DNA from: Prochlorococcus sp. AG-388-A04
Lineage (GTDB): Bacteria; Cyanobacteriota; Cyanobacteriia; PCC-6307; Cyanobiaceae
Direction: 5' to 3'
NCBI GenBank assembly: GCA_003279935.1
Contig: QCGL01000004.1
Span: forward strand, 27,526-91,525
DNA: 64,000 bases
Shown here in pieces: positions 1 to 10,438 of this stretch (positions are counted from its first letter, which is position 1; each line of letters opens with the position of its first letter). A program made the position numbers and the translations under genes. The notes under the pieces are model-generated. The model had not been told where the DNA came from. It made no database searches and saw only the letters and a list, made by a program, of their open reading frames with translations.

Positions 1-845
1 TAGGAAATGCTTTTATTAAATTTAATCATTTTACAGGGCTTTGTTACTTTATTAATTTCACAATAATCGTTTTCTTTTATAGTCATACACTTTGAACCAT
101 CTTTCCATAGCTTTATTTCTCTTTTATTCTTTTGAACGACTCTAATAACTACTTTACTTGTATCAGGAATAATAATTGGCCGGCTAGCTAAGGTCATAGG
201 ACATATTGGATTTATAACGAATGCATTTATTGAGGGGTGTACTATTGGACCTCCTGCTGCCATAGAGTATGCAGTTGAACCAGTTGAGGAGGAAATAATT
301 AAACCATCACCTTTGTATTCGTTTACTTTCTCATTATCTATTTCGATTTGAATTTGATTGGTTGGAGAAATATCTTCTTCAACAGATTTAAAATAAAAAT
401 CATTTAAAGCATCATAGCTTTTGAGAAGTTTTCTTTCTCTATTCTTCTCGTTGCTATAAACATCACAATGTAATCTGTTTCTAAAATCAATTATGAATTC
501 TTCTTTTTCTAAAATTTTGATAAATGATTGGTCAAATAAAAAATCCTTTTCTTGAGTCAAAAATCCTAAATTACCGCCAATATTAAAACTAAGAATAGGA
601 ATATCATAGTTTACTAATGCATTTGCAGATTTAAGAACAGTTCCATCACCACCAAGAACAATTACTAGATCAGGTAATACAGCAAGATTGTAGAAGTAGC
701 TTTCTAATTGATTGTTATCAAAATCACTTTCTATCCTTTTTGATTTAATATTTCTAGCTTTTAGAGCCTTATTACAAAATATAGATGCTTCTTTAGCAGT
801 TAAGCTGTTAGAACGATAAATAATAAGCACCAATGAAAGATTCAC
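1..845 (-). CDS. ppnK: NAD kinase, 3' end cut by window edge
   Basis: Cytoplasmic enzyme that phosphorylates NAD to NADP using ATP. I translated it from a GTG at 845; an in-frame TAA lies six codons upstream, so no longer start is available in the preceding bases. The frame stays open to base 1, giving about 281 visible codons, close to the roughly 300 usual for this family. The diagnostic GGDG nucleotide-binding motif is at residues 65-68 and the second conserved block (GDG, then STGSTAYS, then GGP) lies near residues 185-205. It begins 10 bases after the ndhE stop, so it is probably the last gene of the ndhA-I-G-E operon, linking NADP supply to electron transport. Only the stop codon is missing. 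Confidence 0.93.
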   Translation of the reverse strand, partial: MNLSLVLIIYRSNSLTAKEASIFCNKALKARNIKSKRIESDFDNNQLESYFYNLAVLPDLVIVLGGDGTVLKSANALVNYDIPILSFNIGGNLGFLTQEKDFLFDQSFIKILEKEEFIIDFRNRLHCDVYSNEKNRERKLLKSYDALNDFYFKSVEEDISPTNQIQIEIDNEKVNEYKGDGLIISSSTGSTAYSMAAGGPIVHPSINAFVINPICPMTLASRPIIIPDTSKVVIRVVQKNKREIKLWKDGSKCMTIKENDYCEINKVTKPCKMIKFNKSIS

Positions 846-855
846 TTGATGCTTT

Positions 856-1176
856 TTACCATTTTAATAAATTAAAACTTTCCATATCAACAGTCACTCT
901 ATTTCTATAAAGAGATAACAATATAGCTAAACCTACAGCAGCTTCTGCTGCTGCAACTGTAATAACAAAAATTGTAAAAACTTGTCCTTGAATTAGGTTA
1001 TTGTCAACATAAGAAGAGAAGGCCATCAAATTTATGTTCACTGCATTCAACATTAACTCTATACTCATCAGTACTCTTACTGCATTTCTACTATTTAATA
1101 ATCCCCAAATGCCAATACAAAATAAAACTGAGGAAACTATTAAAAAAGCTTGAAGTGGGATGGATTCTAAATTCAT
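856..1176 (-). CDS. ndhE: NAD(P)H-quinone oxidoreductase subunit 4L
   Basis: Small membrane subunit (NuoK/ND4L family) of the cyanobacterial NDH-1 complex in the thylakoid, which moves electrons to plastoquinone and pumps protons. The 106-residue length is normal, and three hydrophobic segments with a conserved glutamate in the second (around [10 protein letters not shown]) match the family. It begins one base after the ndhG stop, so the two are tightly coupled in an operon ndhA-ndhI-ndhG-ndhE. Assignment is by family resemblance and by the conserved gene order. Confidence 0.97.
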   Translation of the reverse strand: MNLESIPLQAFLIVSSVLFCIGIWGLLNSRNAVRVLMSIELMLNAVNINLMAFSSYVDNNLIQGQVFTIFVITVAAAEAAVGLAILLSLYRNRVTVDMESFNLLKW

Positions 1177-1177
1177 C

Positions 1178-1777
1178 TTAATTTTTTTTTATAAGTAAAG
1201 GTTCATTTGGTTTCTCTATTAGCTCTTGATCTACCGGTAATCCTGTTGAAATATCTTCATTCAATACATCTCTTCTAGCCAAAACAATAGCCCCAATCAT
1301 AGCCATTAATAGTAATACAGATGCCACTTCAAAAGGGAGCAAATAATCACTAAATAAGTGTTCTCCTATTCTTATTGTAGATTCTTCCCCTATGGATGCA
1401 TTAGGTTCAGCTAAACCCCAAGTATTGGATAAGTCAACTCTTATTAATAGACTTAGAAGAGTTAAACAAATTGATGTTGATATAATTCTTCTTGATTTGA
1501 TATTTTCAATAGCTTTTAAATCCTCTTTTTTATTAACTAACATTATTGCAAAAATTATTAGAACATTAACTGCCCCTACATAAACTAAAACTTGAGCTGC
1601 AGCAACAAAACTTGCGTTTAATAGTAGATATAAGCCTGCAACACTCATAAAGACTCCCCCAAGCAAAAATGCAGAGTAAACAATATTCTCTAGAAGAATT
1701 ACACCTAGTGCTCCAATTATTACAACTAAAGATAATACTGAAAAACAAATTATTTGAGTTGTGACTGCTATAGACAT
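1178..1777 (-). CDS. ndhG: NAD(P)H-quinone oxidoreductase subunit 6
   Basis: Membrane subunit (NuoJ/ND6 family) of thylakoid NDH-1. The 199-residue product shows about five hydrophobic segments, with the conserved [17 protein letters not shown] stretch near residues 65-81 that is typical of NuoJ. The hydrophilic C-terminal tail from about residue 168 is usual in cyanobacteria. It lies between ndhI (13 bases upstream) and ndhE (1 base downstream), the standard cyanobacterial order. Confidence 0.97.
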   Translation of the reverse strand: MSIAVTTQIICFSVLSLVVIIGALGVILLENIVYSAFLLGGVFMSVAGLYLLLNASFVAAAQVLVYVGAVNVLIIFAIMLVNKKEDLKAIENIKSRRIISTSICLTLLSLLIRVDLSNTWGLAEPNASIGEESTIRIGEHLFSDYLLPFEVASVLLLMAMIGAIVLARRDVLNEDISTGLPVDQELIEKPNEPLLIKKN

Positions 1778-1790
1778 GTATTATTTAAAG

Positions 1791-2417
1791 TTATTTGTTT
1801 GGTTCGACAGTGGGATTTATATTATCATTCAATTTTGGTTTCATCCAATCATAAACTTCTTCTGGTAGTTTACCAACTCGAACATCTGAAGGAGGAACTT
1901 CATGAGGATCCATAACTCCTTTAGGCAAATATGCAAGTTCCCTAAGAGGTTTTACAGATGGATCAGTTGTAACGTTCGTAGGGAGTCTCCCTAATGCTAT
2001 ATTGTCAAAATTTAAATTATGCCTATCGAATGTAGCTAATTCGTATTCTTCAGTCATAGACAAGCAATTTGTTGGACAATATTCAACACAATTCCCGCAA
2101 AAAATACAGACTCCAAAGTCTATAGAGTAATTTCTAAGTTCCTTTTTCTTAGTTTCCTTATTCATAACCCAGTCCACAACTGGTAAATTTATTGGACAAA
2201 CACGTACGCATACTTCACAGGCGATGCATTTATCAAATTCATAATGGATTCTTCCTCTATATCTTTCAGAAGGAATTAACTTTTCGTAAGGGTATTGAAC
2301 AGTAACTGGTCTTCTTCGAAGATGATCAAAAGTTACAGTAAATCCATCATATAAATATTTACCAGCGCTGAAGGCTTCTTTAATATAACTATTTACTTTT
2401 TGAAGAAAATCTTTCAT
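1791..2417 (-). CDS. ndhI: NAD(P)H-quinone oxidoreductase subunit I (2 x 4Fe-4S)
   Basis: Peripheral electron-transfer subunit of NDH-1 carrying two [4Fe-4S] clusters. Both ligand motifs are visible: [12 protein letters not shown] near residue 64 and [12 protein letters not shown] near residue 104. The 208-residue length fits cyanobacterial NdhI. The cysteine-poor N-terminal helix docks against the membrane arm in this family. It follows ndhA after about 70 bases and precedes ndhG by 13 bases. Confidence 0.97.
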   Translation of the reverse strand: MKDFLQKVNSYIKEAFSAGKYLYDGFTVTFDHLRRRPVTVQYPYEKLIPSERYRGRIHYEFDKCIACEVCVRVCPINLPVVDWVMNKETKKKELRNYSIDFGVCIFCGNCVEYCPTNCLSMTEEYELATFDRHNLNFDNIALGRLPTNVTTDPSVKPLRELAYLPKGVMDPHEVPPSDVRVGKLPEEVYDWMKPKLNDNINPTVEPNK

Positions 2418-2486
2418 TTTAAAGAATTTACTTTTACATTTTATTCTAGTGTATTTAATTAATGTTTAAGTATTTCTACTTAAACA

Positions 2487-3605
2487 TTATCCACCAAAAA
2501 ATTGAGGGAAAGCTAATTTTAATCCCGCTGTCACAAGTAGATTAGCAAGAGATATGGGTAAAAGGAATTTCCATCCTAAATCTAGGAGTTGATCTATTCT
2601 GACCCTTGGAGTTGTCCAGCGCAATAATATAGCAACAAAAACCAATAGATATGCTTTGAGAACAGTCATTATGATTCCTATAGAAGCTGTGAAAACTTGA
2701 ATCACAGGAGCATCAATTGGAAGATTTAGAACTTTAGCAATTATCTCAACAGGAATAGGAAATCCCCATCCACCTAAATAAAGTATGGATACTAATAATG
2801 CGGATAGGATTAAATTTATATAACTGCCTAAATAAAATAAAGCAAATTTCATTCCAGCATATTCAGTTTGATAACCCGCTACTAATTCTTCCTCAGCCTC
2901 TGGCAAGTCGAATGGTAGTCTTTCGCATTCAGCAAGAGCACATATCCAGAAAATTATGAATCCAACAGGTTGCCTCCATATATTCCAACTTAATATTCCC
3001 GCTCCGCTTTGTTGATTAACAATATCAATAGTACTAAGGGAATTTGTCATTAAAACAATAGCTAGCACAGACAAAGCCAGGGGTATTTCATAGCTAATAG
3101 ATTGAGCAGCTGCTCTTAACCCTCCTAATAATGAATATTTATTATTCGAGGCGTAGCCACTCATAAGAAGTCCAATTGGTTGAATACTACTTAGAGCTAT
3201 CCAAAGAAAAATTCCAATACCAACATTACTAATAAGCAAGTTTTGGCCAAAGGGAACAATTAACCAGGATAGAATGACCGGGACCAATACCAATATAGGC
3301 CCAGCAGTGAATAGAATTGAATCTGCTTTTGCAGGAATAATATCTTCTTTTACAAGTAATTTCAGACCGTCTGCAATTGGTTGAAGTACCCCTAATGCTC
3401 CTGCATATTCTGGACCTATTCTTTGTTGAGCAGCAGCAGATATCTTTCTTTCTAACCAAACTGTGACTAATACACCAACTACTGCTGATACTAAAACTAA
3501 TAACATTGGTAAAGGTAGCCAGATTATATGAGCAAGCTCACTTGAGAGGCCGAAGCCTTTTAAGATTTCATTAAAACTATATTCGAGATCTAATCCGGAG
3601 TTCAA
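2487..3605 (-). CDS. ndhA: NAD(P)H-quinone oxidoreductase subunit 1
   Basis: Membrane subunit (NuoH/ND1 family) that forms part of the quinone-access channel of NDH-1. It has 372 residues, about eight hydrophobic segments, and the signature loops around [20 protein letters not shown] (residues 50-69) and [20 protein letters not shown] (near residue 225). The start is a TTG at 3605; no in-frame ATG precedes the first conserved residues. It is the first gene of the ndhA-I-G-E-ppnK cluster, and the 77 bases between it and gltA should hold its promoter. Confidence 0.97.
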   Translation of the reverse strand: MNSGLDLEYSFNEILKGFGLSSELAHIIWLPLPMLLVLVSAVVGVLVTVWLERKISAAAQQRIGPEYAGALGVLQPIADGLKLLVKEDIIPAKADSILFTAGPILVLVPVILSWLIVPFGQNLLISNVGIGIFLWIALSSIQPIGLLMSGYASNNKYSLLGGLRAAAQSISYEIPLALSVLAIVLMTNSLSTIDIVNQQSGAGILSWNIWRQPVGFIIFWICALAECERLPFDLPEAEEELVAGYQTEYAGMKFALFYLGSYINLILSALLVSILYLGGWGFPIPVEIIAKVLNLPIDAPVIQVFTASIGIIMTVLKAYLLVFVAILLRWTTPRVRIDQLLDLGWKFLLPISLANLLVTAGLKLAFPQFFGG

Positions 3606-3682
3606 AATTTTATTGTTATTTATTCTTTAGATTAACTCTTCATAAACAATATGTGTGTTTTTTTTATGAAAAGCTGAAGATA

Positions 3683-4828
3683 TTATTTTCGATTTTCTAA
3701 AGAAACCCAATCTCTTGGAGCCGAACCGGTATAAATTTGAGACGGTCTAAAAATTCTGTTTGCACCTAATTGTTCCCTCCAATGAGCTAACCAACCTGCG
3801 ACTCTTGATATTGCAAAAATAGGAGTAAATAAGTCACGGGGAATACCAAGTTTTCTGTAAACAAGGCCAGAATAGAAATCAACGTTTGGAAAAATACCTT
3901 TTCCTCCTAGCCTTGGAATAGCCTCTAACTCTAATTTTTTAGCAACTTCATACATTTCATCTTTTCCAAACCTAATAAAAAGCTCCTCTGCTAATTTCTG
4001 AAGAATAATTGCTCGAGGATCTTTAACTTTATACTCTCGATGTCCGAAACCCATTATTTTACTTTTGTTTTGAATAGCATCTTCTAAAAAAGAAGCAGCT
4101 TTTTCAGGAGTTTTAATATCTTCTAACATGGCAATTACATCTTCATTTGCTCCTCCATGAAGAGGACCAGCGAGTGTTCCTACTGCAGAGGCAATTACCG
4201 CGTATGGGTCTGTAAGCGTGCTAGCCGTAACTCGTGCGCTAAATGTACTCGCATTTAAACTATGTTCTGCATGAAGAATTAGGCATCTATCAAAAACTTT
4301 TGCAGCTATGGGATCTTGTTCTTTTTCAGTCAACATGTAAAGAAAATTCGATGAGTAGGACAAATCATCCCTAGGTTGAATGGGATCTTGTCCTTTTCTT
4401 ATAAGTTGAAATGCAGCAATCATTGTTGGAATTTTTGCAATTAGTCTTATTACTGCGTTGTAGATATACTTGGGATCATCTATCGCTCTTCTTGAGTAGA
4501 AAAGACCAAGAGAGGCGGCACTGGACTGCAGGGCATCCATGGGATGCCCTGTGGCAGGAAAGCATTTCATCATATCCCTTACTCTGAAGCTTAATCTCCG
4601 ATGCATCTGTACTTCTTGTTCAAAATCTCTTAGTTCTGTTGCGGAAGGTAATTCTCCCCAAATTAATAAAAAAGCAGTCTCTAAGAAACTACTTCTCTTT
4701 GCTAATTCTTCAATTGAATAGCCTCTATATAATAATTTCCCTTTTTGACCGTCAATATCACATATTGATGAATTAGTTACTGGAACTCCCTCTAATCCTG
4801 GTTTTAAAATTAGTTTATGAGTATCCAA
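3683..4828 (-). CDS. gltA: citrate synthase
   Basis: Condenses acetyl-CoA and oxaloacetate to citrate, the entry to the TCA branch that makes 2-oxoglutarate for nitrogen assimilation in cyanobacteria. The 381-residue product has the catalytic triad of the family: His224 in GPLHGGANE, His263 in GFGHREYK and Asp317 in FPNVDFYSG. The short length fits the type II (prokaryotic dimeric) form. The start is TTG at 4828; no ATG lies nearby in frame. It is transcribed toward ndhA but separated by 77 bases. Confidence 0.96.
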   Translation of the reverse strand: MDTHKLILKPGLEGVPVTNSSICDIDGQKGKLLYRGYSIEELAKRSSFLETAFLLIWGELPSATELRDFEQEVQMHRRLSFRVRDMMKCFPATGHPMDALQSSAASLGLFYSRRAIDDPKYIYNAVIRLIAKIPTMIAAFQLIRKGQDPIQPRDDLSYSSNFLYMLTEKEQDPIAAKVFDRCLILHAEHSLNASTFSARVTASTLTDPYAVIASAVGTLAGPLHGGANEDVIAMLEDIKTPEKAASFLEDAIQNKSKIMGFGHREYKVKDPRAIILQKLAEELFIRFGKDEMYEVAKKLELEAIPRLGGKGIFPNVDFYSGLVYRKLGIPRDLFTPIFAISRVAGWLAHWREQLGANRIFRPSQIYTGSAPRDWVSLENRK

Positions 4829-4907
4829 AATTTTAATGTGATATAAATCGTTTATAGGTCTAAGATAGTCAAATAATTTTTAGTTAACCACAAGATATCA
4901 ATCAAAT

Positions 4908-6386
4908 TTAATTATTAAATATTTTAAAATTAGTTTCTGCATAATAAAAAGGAGCTTTTTCTGGAATGGATTGTTTGATTATTGCTTTAAATTCTATAAT
5001 TGATATATTAATTATATTTTTAAAAAAGGAATTAATGTTTTCCAAATAAGAGAAATTTTTAGTTTGAATAGAGTAAGGATTTCTGAGATTTAATTTTTTA
5101 TTTAGAAAATATTTAGCATGACTATCACTTCTTAAACTAAAAAATTCATTTGAAATTAAATCTATATCTCCCTCATTTACCAAAGTGTTACTAATAAAGT
5201 TTAGAGTATCAGTCTCAACTAAAAAAATCTTTTTGTAACTTGACTGTTTTATAATATTTTTTTCTTTTATAAGTTCATCTTTTGAATATATTGTATAAAT
5301 ATTATTATTATTATTTTCTAAACTATTTTTATTAAAATCTTCTAATAATTTTATGTTCTCAATAGGCAAATAATTTTTATCATAAATTAATATCCAATTG
5401 TTATCAGAACTTAAGAATAGTATATTATATTTTAATTTATTATTTAATTCTTTAATAATACCTTTTTCAAAACTGTTTATTTCAATTTTATCAAGATACT
5501 TATTTGAATCTAATAAATTATTATAAATAGATAGTTGATAATTGTTTTTATCTAATATATTGACTGTGTCCATATTTTCATATGATATAATATCTGAACT
5601 TTTGATATTATTAACTAAATATGATTTTAATATAATTTCTTTATCCTTAAAATCAAATAAAGTTACTAAATAGTCCTCTTTGCTTGGAGAATAATTTTTT
5701 TTATTTAATAGTTCATTTGTTTTGAAATTATTTGTTAAAAAGATATTCTGTTCATTTTTAAAAGTATTCAATACTTCTTTAATAAAGATATATTTTTTTT
5801 CGATATTTTTATCAATATTAATTGCTTGTAATGCATCAAGTATTAAGGTTTTATTAGAGGAAGTGATAATATAATTATCATTAGTTCGATAAATATATTT
5901 TAAATAATTTAATTTATTTTCTCTAAATATTTTAATTAATTTATCAGGTTTATCAATTTTATTTGGAAGATTTAAAATATCATCTATATCTTTATTTTCC
6001 TTTATTTTGAATATTATTAAAACATCATCTATCTCTTTTTCTTTATTATCATGGGTAGTAATTGCAAGTTCATTATTATAAATATCTTCTAACTTGTTTG
6101 TAGCTAAATCAACTCCTAAGTATGCCAATATACTATTTTTTACTAAAACAAGCTTATCTTGATTTGTTGTTTCAAAGTTTGTCCTTATGGCGCTAATGAT
6201 TTTTGAACTTTTAGTATTTGAAATGAAGAATGTTTTATTATCATTCGGTAAGTACTTCAAGATTTTTAATTCTGAAATATCATTTTGGCTTACTTTATTT
6301 AAACTATAAGAAGTTTCTTCAAATCCAAAAATACAACATAAGAATAATATTGTTATTACAGTTAAATATTTAATATTCATTTTCAT
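4908..6386 (-). CDS. secreted or periplasmic protein of unknown function (DUF3352-like?)
   Basis: I do not recognise a defined function. The product starts with a lysine-rich stretch and a hydrophobic segment (LTVITILFLCCIFGF) resembling a signal peptide, so it is probably exported. The rest is hydrophilic and extremely rich in Asn, Lys, Ile and Leu, matching locally very high AT content. The overall plan, about 500 residues after a signal peptide, recalls the cyanobacterial DUF3352 family, but that is recall, not a search. I place the start at the ATG at 6386; a TTG at 6407 and an ATG at 6380 are in frame, and no clear ribosome-binding site decides between them. It lies alone between gltA and a divergent rhodanese gene. 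Confidence 0.7.
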   Translation of the reverse strand: MKMNIKYLTVITILFLCCIFGFEETSYSLNKVSQNDISELKILKYLPNDNKTFFISNTKSSKIISAIRTNFETTNQDKLVLVKNSILAYLGVDLATNKLEDIYNNELAITTHDNKEKEIDDVLIIFKIKENKDIDDILNLPNKIDKPDKLIKIFRENKLNYLKYIYRTNDNYIITSSNKTLILDALQAINIDKNIEKKYIFIKEVLNTFKNEQNIFLTNNFKTNELLNKKNYSPSKEDYLVTLFDFKDKEIILKSYLVNNIKSSDIISYENMDTVNILDKNNYQLSIYNNLLDSNKYLDKIEINSFEKGIIKELNNKLKYNILFLSSDNNWILIYDKNYLPIENIKLLEDFNKNSLENNNNNIYTIYSKDELIKEKNIIKQSSYKKIFLVETDTLNFISNTLVNEGDIDLISNEFFSLRSDSHAKYFLNKKLNLRNPYSIQTKNFSYLENINSFFKNIINISIIEFKAIIKQSIPEKAPFYYAETNFKIFNN

Positions 6387-6468
6387 TTTTATTTTTATTT
6401 TTAACAATAAACATGTTCTTGCAACCTTACTTATAAAATTGTTAATAACAAATATTTAATTCTAACAA

Positions 6469-6819
6469 TTGGGAAATTATCCGAAAACTTTAAATGCTTT
6501 TGATCTTAATGAATGGTTTAATTCGGAAGATGAAAATCCTATTATTATTGATGTTAGAGAGGATTCAGAACTCGAAATTGCATGTTTTCCTAGGGAATTT
6601 TTACATTTACCAATAAGTAAGGTTTCGGCTGAGTATGTAAAAACAAAAATAAGTGATCTAAAAGATAAAAAGTTCGTTGTTCTTTGTCATGCCGGTATCA
6701 GAAGTTATAATTTTGGACAATGGGCATTACAAAATAATCTCGTAAACGAGATTTGGAATCTTGAAGAAGGAATAGATAGTTGGAGTCAGAATATTGATCA
6801 AACCATACCTAGATATTAG
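6469..6819 (+). CDS. rhodanese-like domain protein
   Basis: Single rhodanese domain (116 residues) likely to transfer or carry sulfane sulfur in the cytoplasm. The catalytic loop LCHAGIRSYNFGQWA contains the active-site cysteine near residue 87, and the conserved IIDVRE motif lies near residue 26. The start is a TTG at 6469. An in-frame TAA lies just two codons upstream and no ATG occurs before the IIDVRE motif, so the TTG is well supported. Its stop abuts the stop of the convergent trpB gene with no bases between. The physiological sulfur acceptor is unknown; the trpB neighbour gives no hint. Confidence 0.9.
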   Translation: MGNYPKTLNAFDLNEWFNSEDENPIIIDVREDSELEIACFPREFLHLPISKVSAEYVKTKISDLKDKKFVVLCHAGIRSYNFGQWALQNNLVNEIWNLEEGIDSWSQNIDQTIPRY

Positions 6820-8064
6820 TTACTCAATATCCAAGGATGATGCGACAGTATTAACATCCTTATCTCCTCTACCAGAACAATTAATTACTATTTCAGTATC
6901 TTTATCCAAGTTAGGACATAATTTTTCTAACCATGCAAATGCATGAGCTGTTTCGAGTGCAGGGATAATCCCTTCTAATTCACTTACTAGTTTCAATGCT
7001 TCTAAAGCTTCTGCATCCGTAACAGAACCATATTCGGCTCTTCCTATATCTTTTAAATAACTATGTTCAGGTCCTACCCCAGGATAATCAAGACCTGCGC
7101 TTATTGAATGCGCTTCTTGTACTTGACCATCCTTATCTTGTAAAAGAAGACTCATTGACCCATGTAAAATTCCTACGGATCCTTTAGTAATAGTCGCGGC
7201 ATGTTTTTCAGTATTGACTCCACTTCCAGCCGCTTCAACTCCAATAAGTCGAACTGATTTTTCTTTTACGAAAGGATGAAAAAGACCCATTGCATTTGAT
7301 CCTCCACCTATGCAAGCAAGCAAAATATCAGGTAAAGATCCAAATGATTCTAGACATTGTTTTTTAGCTTCTTCTCCTATAACTGCATGAAAATCTCTTA
7401 CGATCATTGGAAATGGGTGTGGCCCTGCAACTGAACCCAAAATATAGTGCGTTGTTTCTACATTGGATACCCAATCCCTGATTGCTTCACTGGTTGCGTC
7501 TTTGAGAGTCGCAGTACCTGAATTAACAACTTTAACTTCTGCGCCTAAAAGTTTCATCCGAAAGACATTTAATGATTGTCTTTTTATATCTTCTGCCCCC
7601 ATGTAGATAATGCATTGCAAACCAAATCTCGCGCATACAGTAGCAGTAGCAACTCCGTGTTGCCCAGCACCTGTTTCTGCAATTATTCTTTGTTTACCCA
7701 TTCTTATCGCTAATAAAGCTTGCCCTAATGCATTATTGATTTTGTGAGCACCAGTATGATTTAGGTCTTCTCTCTTAAGCCATATCCTGCTAGTGGATGT
7801 TTTAGTCTGGTAATGTTCAGTAAGTCTTTTAGCCTCATATAATGGGGTCTCTCTTCCTACATAAGTTTTCAGCAAATGATTTAATTCATTAACAAATTGT
7901 TTATCTTTCCATGCATCAGAAGCTGCTTCTTCCAGTTCAAAAAGAGCTGGCATTAGTGTCTCAGGGACATATTGACCTCCATATTTTCCAAATCTTCCTT
8001 CTTTTGAAGGTTGATTTAAATCATCATTATTATTTTGATCCTGACGAGAAATTGTACTTACCAA
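6820..8064 (-). CDS. trpB: tryptophan synthase beta chain
   Basis: Condenses indole and serine to tryptophan with pyridoxal phosphate; partner of TrpA, which is not in this window. The PLP lysine is Lys108 in [10 protein letters not shown], and the phosphate-binding loop GGGSNAMG and the C-terminal CSGRGDKD are present. Length 414 is standard. The start is TTG at 8064. A divergent SUI1 gene begins 47 bases away, so both promoters must share this short gap. A TrpG-type amidotransferase gene lies 15 kb away, so the trp genes are scattered, as is usual in cyanobacteria. Confidence 0.97.
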   Translation of the reverse strand: MVSTISRQDQNNNDDLNQPSKEGRFGKYGGQYVPETLMPALFELEEAASDAWKDKQFVNELNHLLKTYVGRETPLYEAKRLTEHYQTKTSTSRIWLKREDLNHTGAHKINNALGQALLAIRMGKQRIIAETGAGQHGVATATVCARFGLQCIIYMGAEDIKRQSLNVFRMKLLGAEVKVVNSGTATLKDATSEAIRDWVSNVETTHYILGSVAGPHPFPMIVRDFHAVIGEEAKKQCLESFGSLPDILLACIGGGSNAMGLFHPFVKEKSVRLIGVEAAGSGVNTEKHAATITKGSVGILHGSMSLLLQDKDGQVQEAHSISAGLDYPGVGPEHSYLKDIGRAEYGSVTDAEALEALKLVSELEGIIPALETAHAFAWLEKLCPNLDKDTEIVINCSGRGDKDVNTVASSLDIE

Positions 8065-8111
8065 TTTTTTATAGTATAAGTATGAACTAACTATAGATTA
8101 TATAAAAAATA

Positions 8112-8423
8112 ATGGGAAAAAAAAATTGGATTGAATTTGATAATCAGGAAAATATTTATAAAGTAAAACCTAAAGAAGAGAATTTTCAAAAAATATCAAA
8201 AATAAATATCTCAAAACAAAAAAAAGGTAAAAAAGGAAAAACTATTACTTTAATAAAAGGTTTATCTATAATAAATGAAATAGAATTTAAGGAATTACTA
8301 AAAAAAATGAAAGTGTTTTGTGGTACTGGAGGAACTTTAATAGGTGAAGATATTCAATTACAAGGTGATATGGTAAACAAATCAATTGAGTTTCTTCGCA
8401 AAGAAGGATTTCAAAATTTATGA
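8112..8423 (+). CDS. SUI1/eIF1-family translation factor (YciH-like)
   Basis: A 103-residue protein with the SUI1 fold signature: the basic GKKGKTITLIKGL strand followed by LLKKMKVFCGTGGTLIGEDIQ-type core and a C-terminal helix. Bacterial homologues (YciH) influence start-site fidelity in initiation, but their role in cyanobacteria is not established. The N-terminal 40 residues are lysine-rich. It is followed after 43 bases by cysC on the same strand, so the two may be co-transcribed. Confidence 0.88.
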   Translation: MGKKNWIEFDNQENIYKVKPKEENFQKISKINISKQKKGKKGKTITLIKGLSIINEIEFKELLKKMKVFCGTGGTLIGEDIQLQGDMVNKSIEFLRKEGFQNL

Positions 8424-8466
8424 GTCAAGAGTTAAAATAGATTTCTACTTTTAGAAACATAAAAAG

Positions 8467-9093
8467 ATGACGGAACTAAATCAGAAAAATTCAGGAAAAA
8501 ATATAAAATGGCACAATTTAACTATTGATAGAAATAAGTTAGAAAAAATGAGAGGACATAAAGGAATGGTAATTTGGTTTACAGGTTTATCAGGGTCTGG
8601 GAAAAGTACCTTAGCCAATGCTGTAAATGAGGTTTTACATTTGGATGGGTTATCAACTTATGTACTAGACGGAGATAATATTAGACATGGTTTATGCAAG
8701 GATCTTGGATTCTCTGATGAAGATAGAGAAGAAAACATAAGAAGAATCGGTGAAGTAGCTAATTTATTTATGAATGCAGGAATCATAACCATTACAGCAT
8801 TCGTCTCCCCTTTCATTAATGATAGAAATAAGGTTAGAAAAATTATTGGATCAAAGGATTTTATTGAAGTATATTGTTCTGCAGACATTGATGTATGTGA
8901 GAGTAGAGATACTAAAGGTTTATATAAAAAGGCACGTTTGGGAGAAATTAAAGAATTTACAGGAATATCTAGTCCATATGAAGCTCCTGTAAATCCAGAA
9001 ATAGTAGTTGATACAGGTACCTTAAATTTAAATGATTCTGTTGAAGAAGTTATTAATTATCTTAGAGAACAGAATCTAATTGAAAGGATTTAA
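8467..9093 (+). CDS. cysC: adenylyl-sulfate kinase (APS kinase)
   Basis: Phosphorylates adenosine 5'-phosphosulfate to PAPS, the second step of sulfate activation. The P-loop GLSGSGKSTLAN is near residues 40-51; DGDNIRHGLCKDLGFS binds APS, and the FVSPF and FTGISSPYE motifs of the family follow. The 208-residue length is typical. It is cytoplasmic. It has an unusually short tail-to-tail gap of 14 bases with purE. Confidence 0.96.
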   Translation: MTELNQKNSGKNIKWHNLTIDRNKLEKMRGHKGMVIWFTGLSGSGKSTLANAVNEVLHLDGLSTYVLDGDNIRHGLCKDLGFSDEDREENIRRIGEVANLFMNAGIITITAFVSPFINDRNKVRKIIGSKDFIEVYCSADIDVCESRDTKGLYKKARLGEIKEFTGISSPYEAPVNPEIVVDTGTLNLNDSVEEVINYLREQNLIERI

Positions 9094-9107
9094 TTATAAA
9101 AATATTT

Positions 9108-9644
9108 TTAGTAATTTTTCAGGTAATTATCAGCCCCTAGATCAGACAATTTTCTATTTTTAGATCTTACTTGTGTATGGAGATTATCTCTAAATTTTTT
9201 CATTTTTACTCTTAAAGCTTCTTCAAATAAACTAAGGATTTGAATTGCTAATAAACCAGCATTTTTTGCACCGTTTATGGCCACTGTTGCTACAGGAATT
9301 CCCGCAGGCATTTGCACTATTGATAATAGAGAGTCAATTCCTCGCAAAGTTTTACTCTCTACCGGTACACCTATGACAGGAATGCATGTTAGCGAAGCTA
9401 TCATTCCAGGCAGATGAGCAGCTCCACCGGCACCTGCGATAATAACTTTTATTTTTTCTGATTCTGCTTTTTTTGCATATTCCATCATTTCCATTGGTGT
9501 TCGATGTGCAGAAAGTATACAAACCTCATTTTCTATTTCAAATTCATTCAATATATCTATTGCAGGTTTCAAAGTTTTTAGATCTGAATCACTTCCCATT
9601 ACTACAGCAACTTTATAAATATTGCTGGAATTAAATTCTGACAA
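9108..9644 (-). CDS. purE: N5-carboxyaminoimidazole ribonucleotide mutase
   Basis: Converts N5-CAIR to CAIR in purine synthesis (class I PurE). Conserved elements are [11 protein letters not shown] near the N terminus, SAHRTP near residue 45, and [11 protein letters not shown] near residue 71. The 178-residue product has a short basic C-terminal extension beyond the usual 160-170 residues. The start is TTG at 9644, just upstream of the conserved [10 protein letters not shown]. It diverges from chlM across a 91-base gap. Confidence 0.96.
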   Translation of the reverse strand: MSEFNSSNIYKVAVVMGSDSDLKTLKPAIDILNEFEIENEVCILSAHRTPMEMMEYAKKAESEKIKVIIAGAGGAAHLPGMIASLTCIPVIGVPVESKTLRGIDSLLSIVQMPAGIPVATVAINGAKNAGLLAIQILSLFEEALRVKMKKFRDNLHTQVRSKNRKLSDLGADNYLKNY

Positions 9645-9666
9645 AATAACAAATCAATTCTTTTCT

Positions 9667-9672
9667 TATAAT
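9667..9672 (+). promoter_or_regulatory. candidate -10 box for chlM
   Basis: An exact TATAAT lies 64 bases upstream of the chlM ATG in the purE-chlM divergent gap. No good -35 box is visible, which is common for Prochlorococcus promoters. This is a motif match only. Confidence 0.35.
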
Positions 9673-9735
9673 GACGTGCAATTACTTGTGCGCTAGTTAG
9701 TTAGTATTAAAAAGACTAATTTTGTATGAATTGTT

Positions 9736-10437
9736 ATGACGTCTAATAAAAATCTTGAAAAAAGCGAAGTTAGGGAGTATTTCAATGGGACAGGTTTTGA
9801 TCGATGGAGAAAAATTTATAGTAAATCAGAAGAAATCAATACAGTGCAGAAAAATATTAGAAAAGGTCATCAAAAGACTGTCGATGATGTCGTTTCATAC
9901 GTAAAAAATTATCCTGAATTAACAACTAAGACTTTTTGTGATGCCGGTTGCGGTGTGGGAAGTTTAGCTATTCCTTTACTAAGACTTGGTATAAAAGATT
10001 TGCAGGTTAGTGACATATCTTCTGAAATGATTAAAGAAACAAAGAAACGTATTAATGCATTAGGTTTAAGTCAAAGAAAAATTAAATTTTTAACTAGTGA
10101 TCTTGAACAGTTAAAAGGGTTATTTGATGTTGTGATTTGTTTAGATGTATTTATTCATTACCCGCAACCAGTCGCTGAAGAAATGGTCAGACATTTATGT
10201 GACTTAAGTAAAGAGAAGCTAATAGTTAGTTTTGCCCCTTATACACCAATATTGGCAGTTTTAAAGAATATTGGAAAGTTGTTCCCCGGGCCAAGTAAAA
10301 CTACTAGAGCTTATACATTAAGAGAAAAAGGGATTATTAATGCTGCTAATGAAAAAGGCTTTATTGTAGTTCAAAAGAAATTAAATCAAGCTCCATTTTA
10401 TTTTTCCAAATTAATTGAATTTAAGAAAGTAAAATAA
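9736..10437 (+). CDS. chlM: Mg-protoporphyrin IX O-methyltransferase
   Basis: Methylates Mg-protoporphyrin IX with S-adenosylmethionine, an early committed step of chlorophyll synthesis, at the membrane surface. The SAM-binding motif DAGCGVGSLAIP lies near residues 73-84. The N-terminal region with FNGTGFDRWRKIY and the C-terminal ALREKGI-like segment (TLREKGI) match cyanobacterial ChlM. Length 233 is standard. Its stop is one base from that of the convergent response-regulator gene. Confidence 0.95.
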   Translation: MTSNKNLEKSEVREYFNGTGFDRWRKIYSKSEEINTVQKNIRKGHQKTVDDVVSYVKNYPELTTKTFCDAGCGVGSLAIPLLRLGIKDLQVSDISSEMIKETKKRINALGLSQRKIKFLTSDLEQLKGLFDVVICLDVFIHYPQPVAEEMVRHLCDLSKEKLIVSFAPYTPILAVLKNIGKLFPGPSKTTRAYTLREKGIINAANEKGFIVVQKKLNQAPFYFSKLIEFKKVK

Positions 10438-10438
10438 A

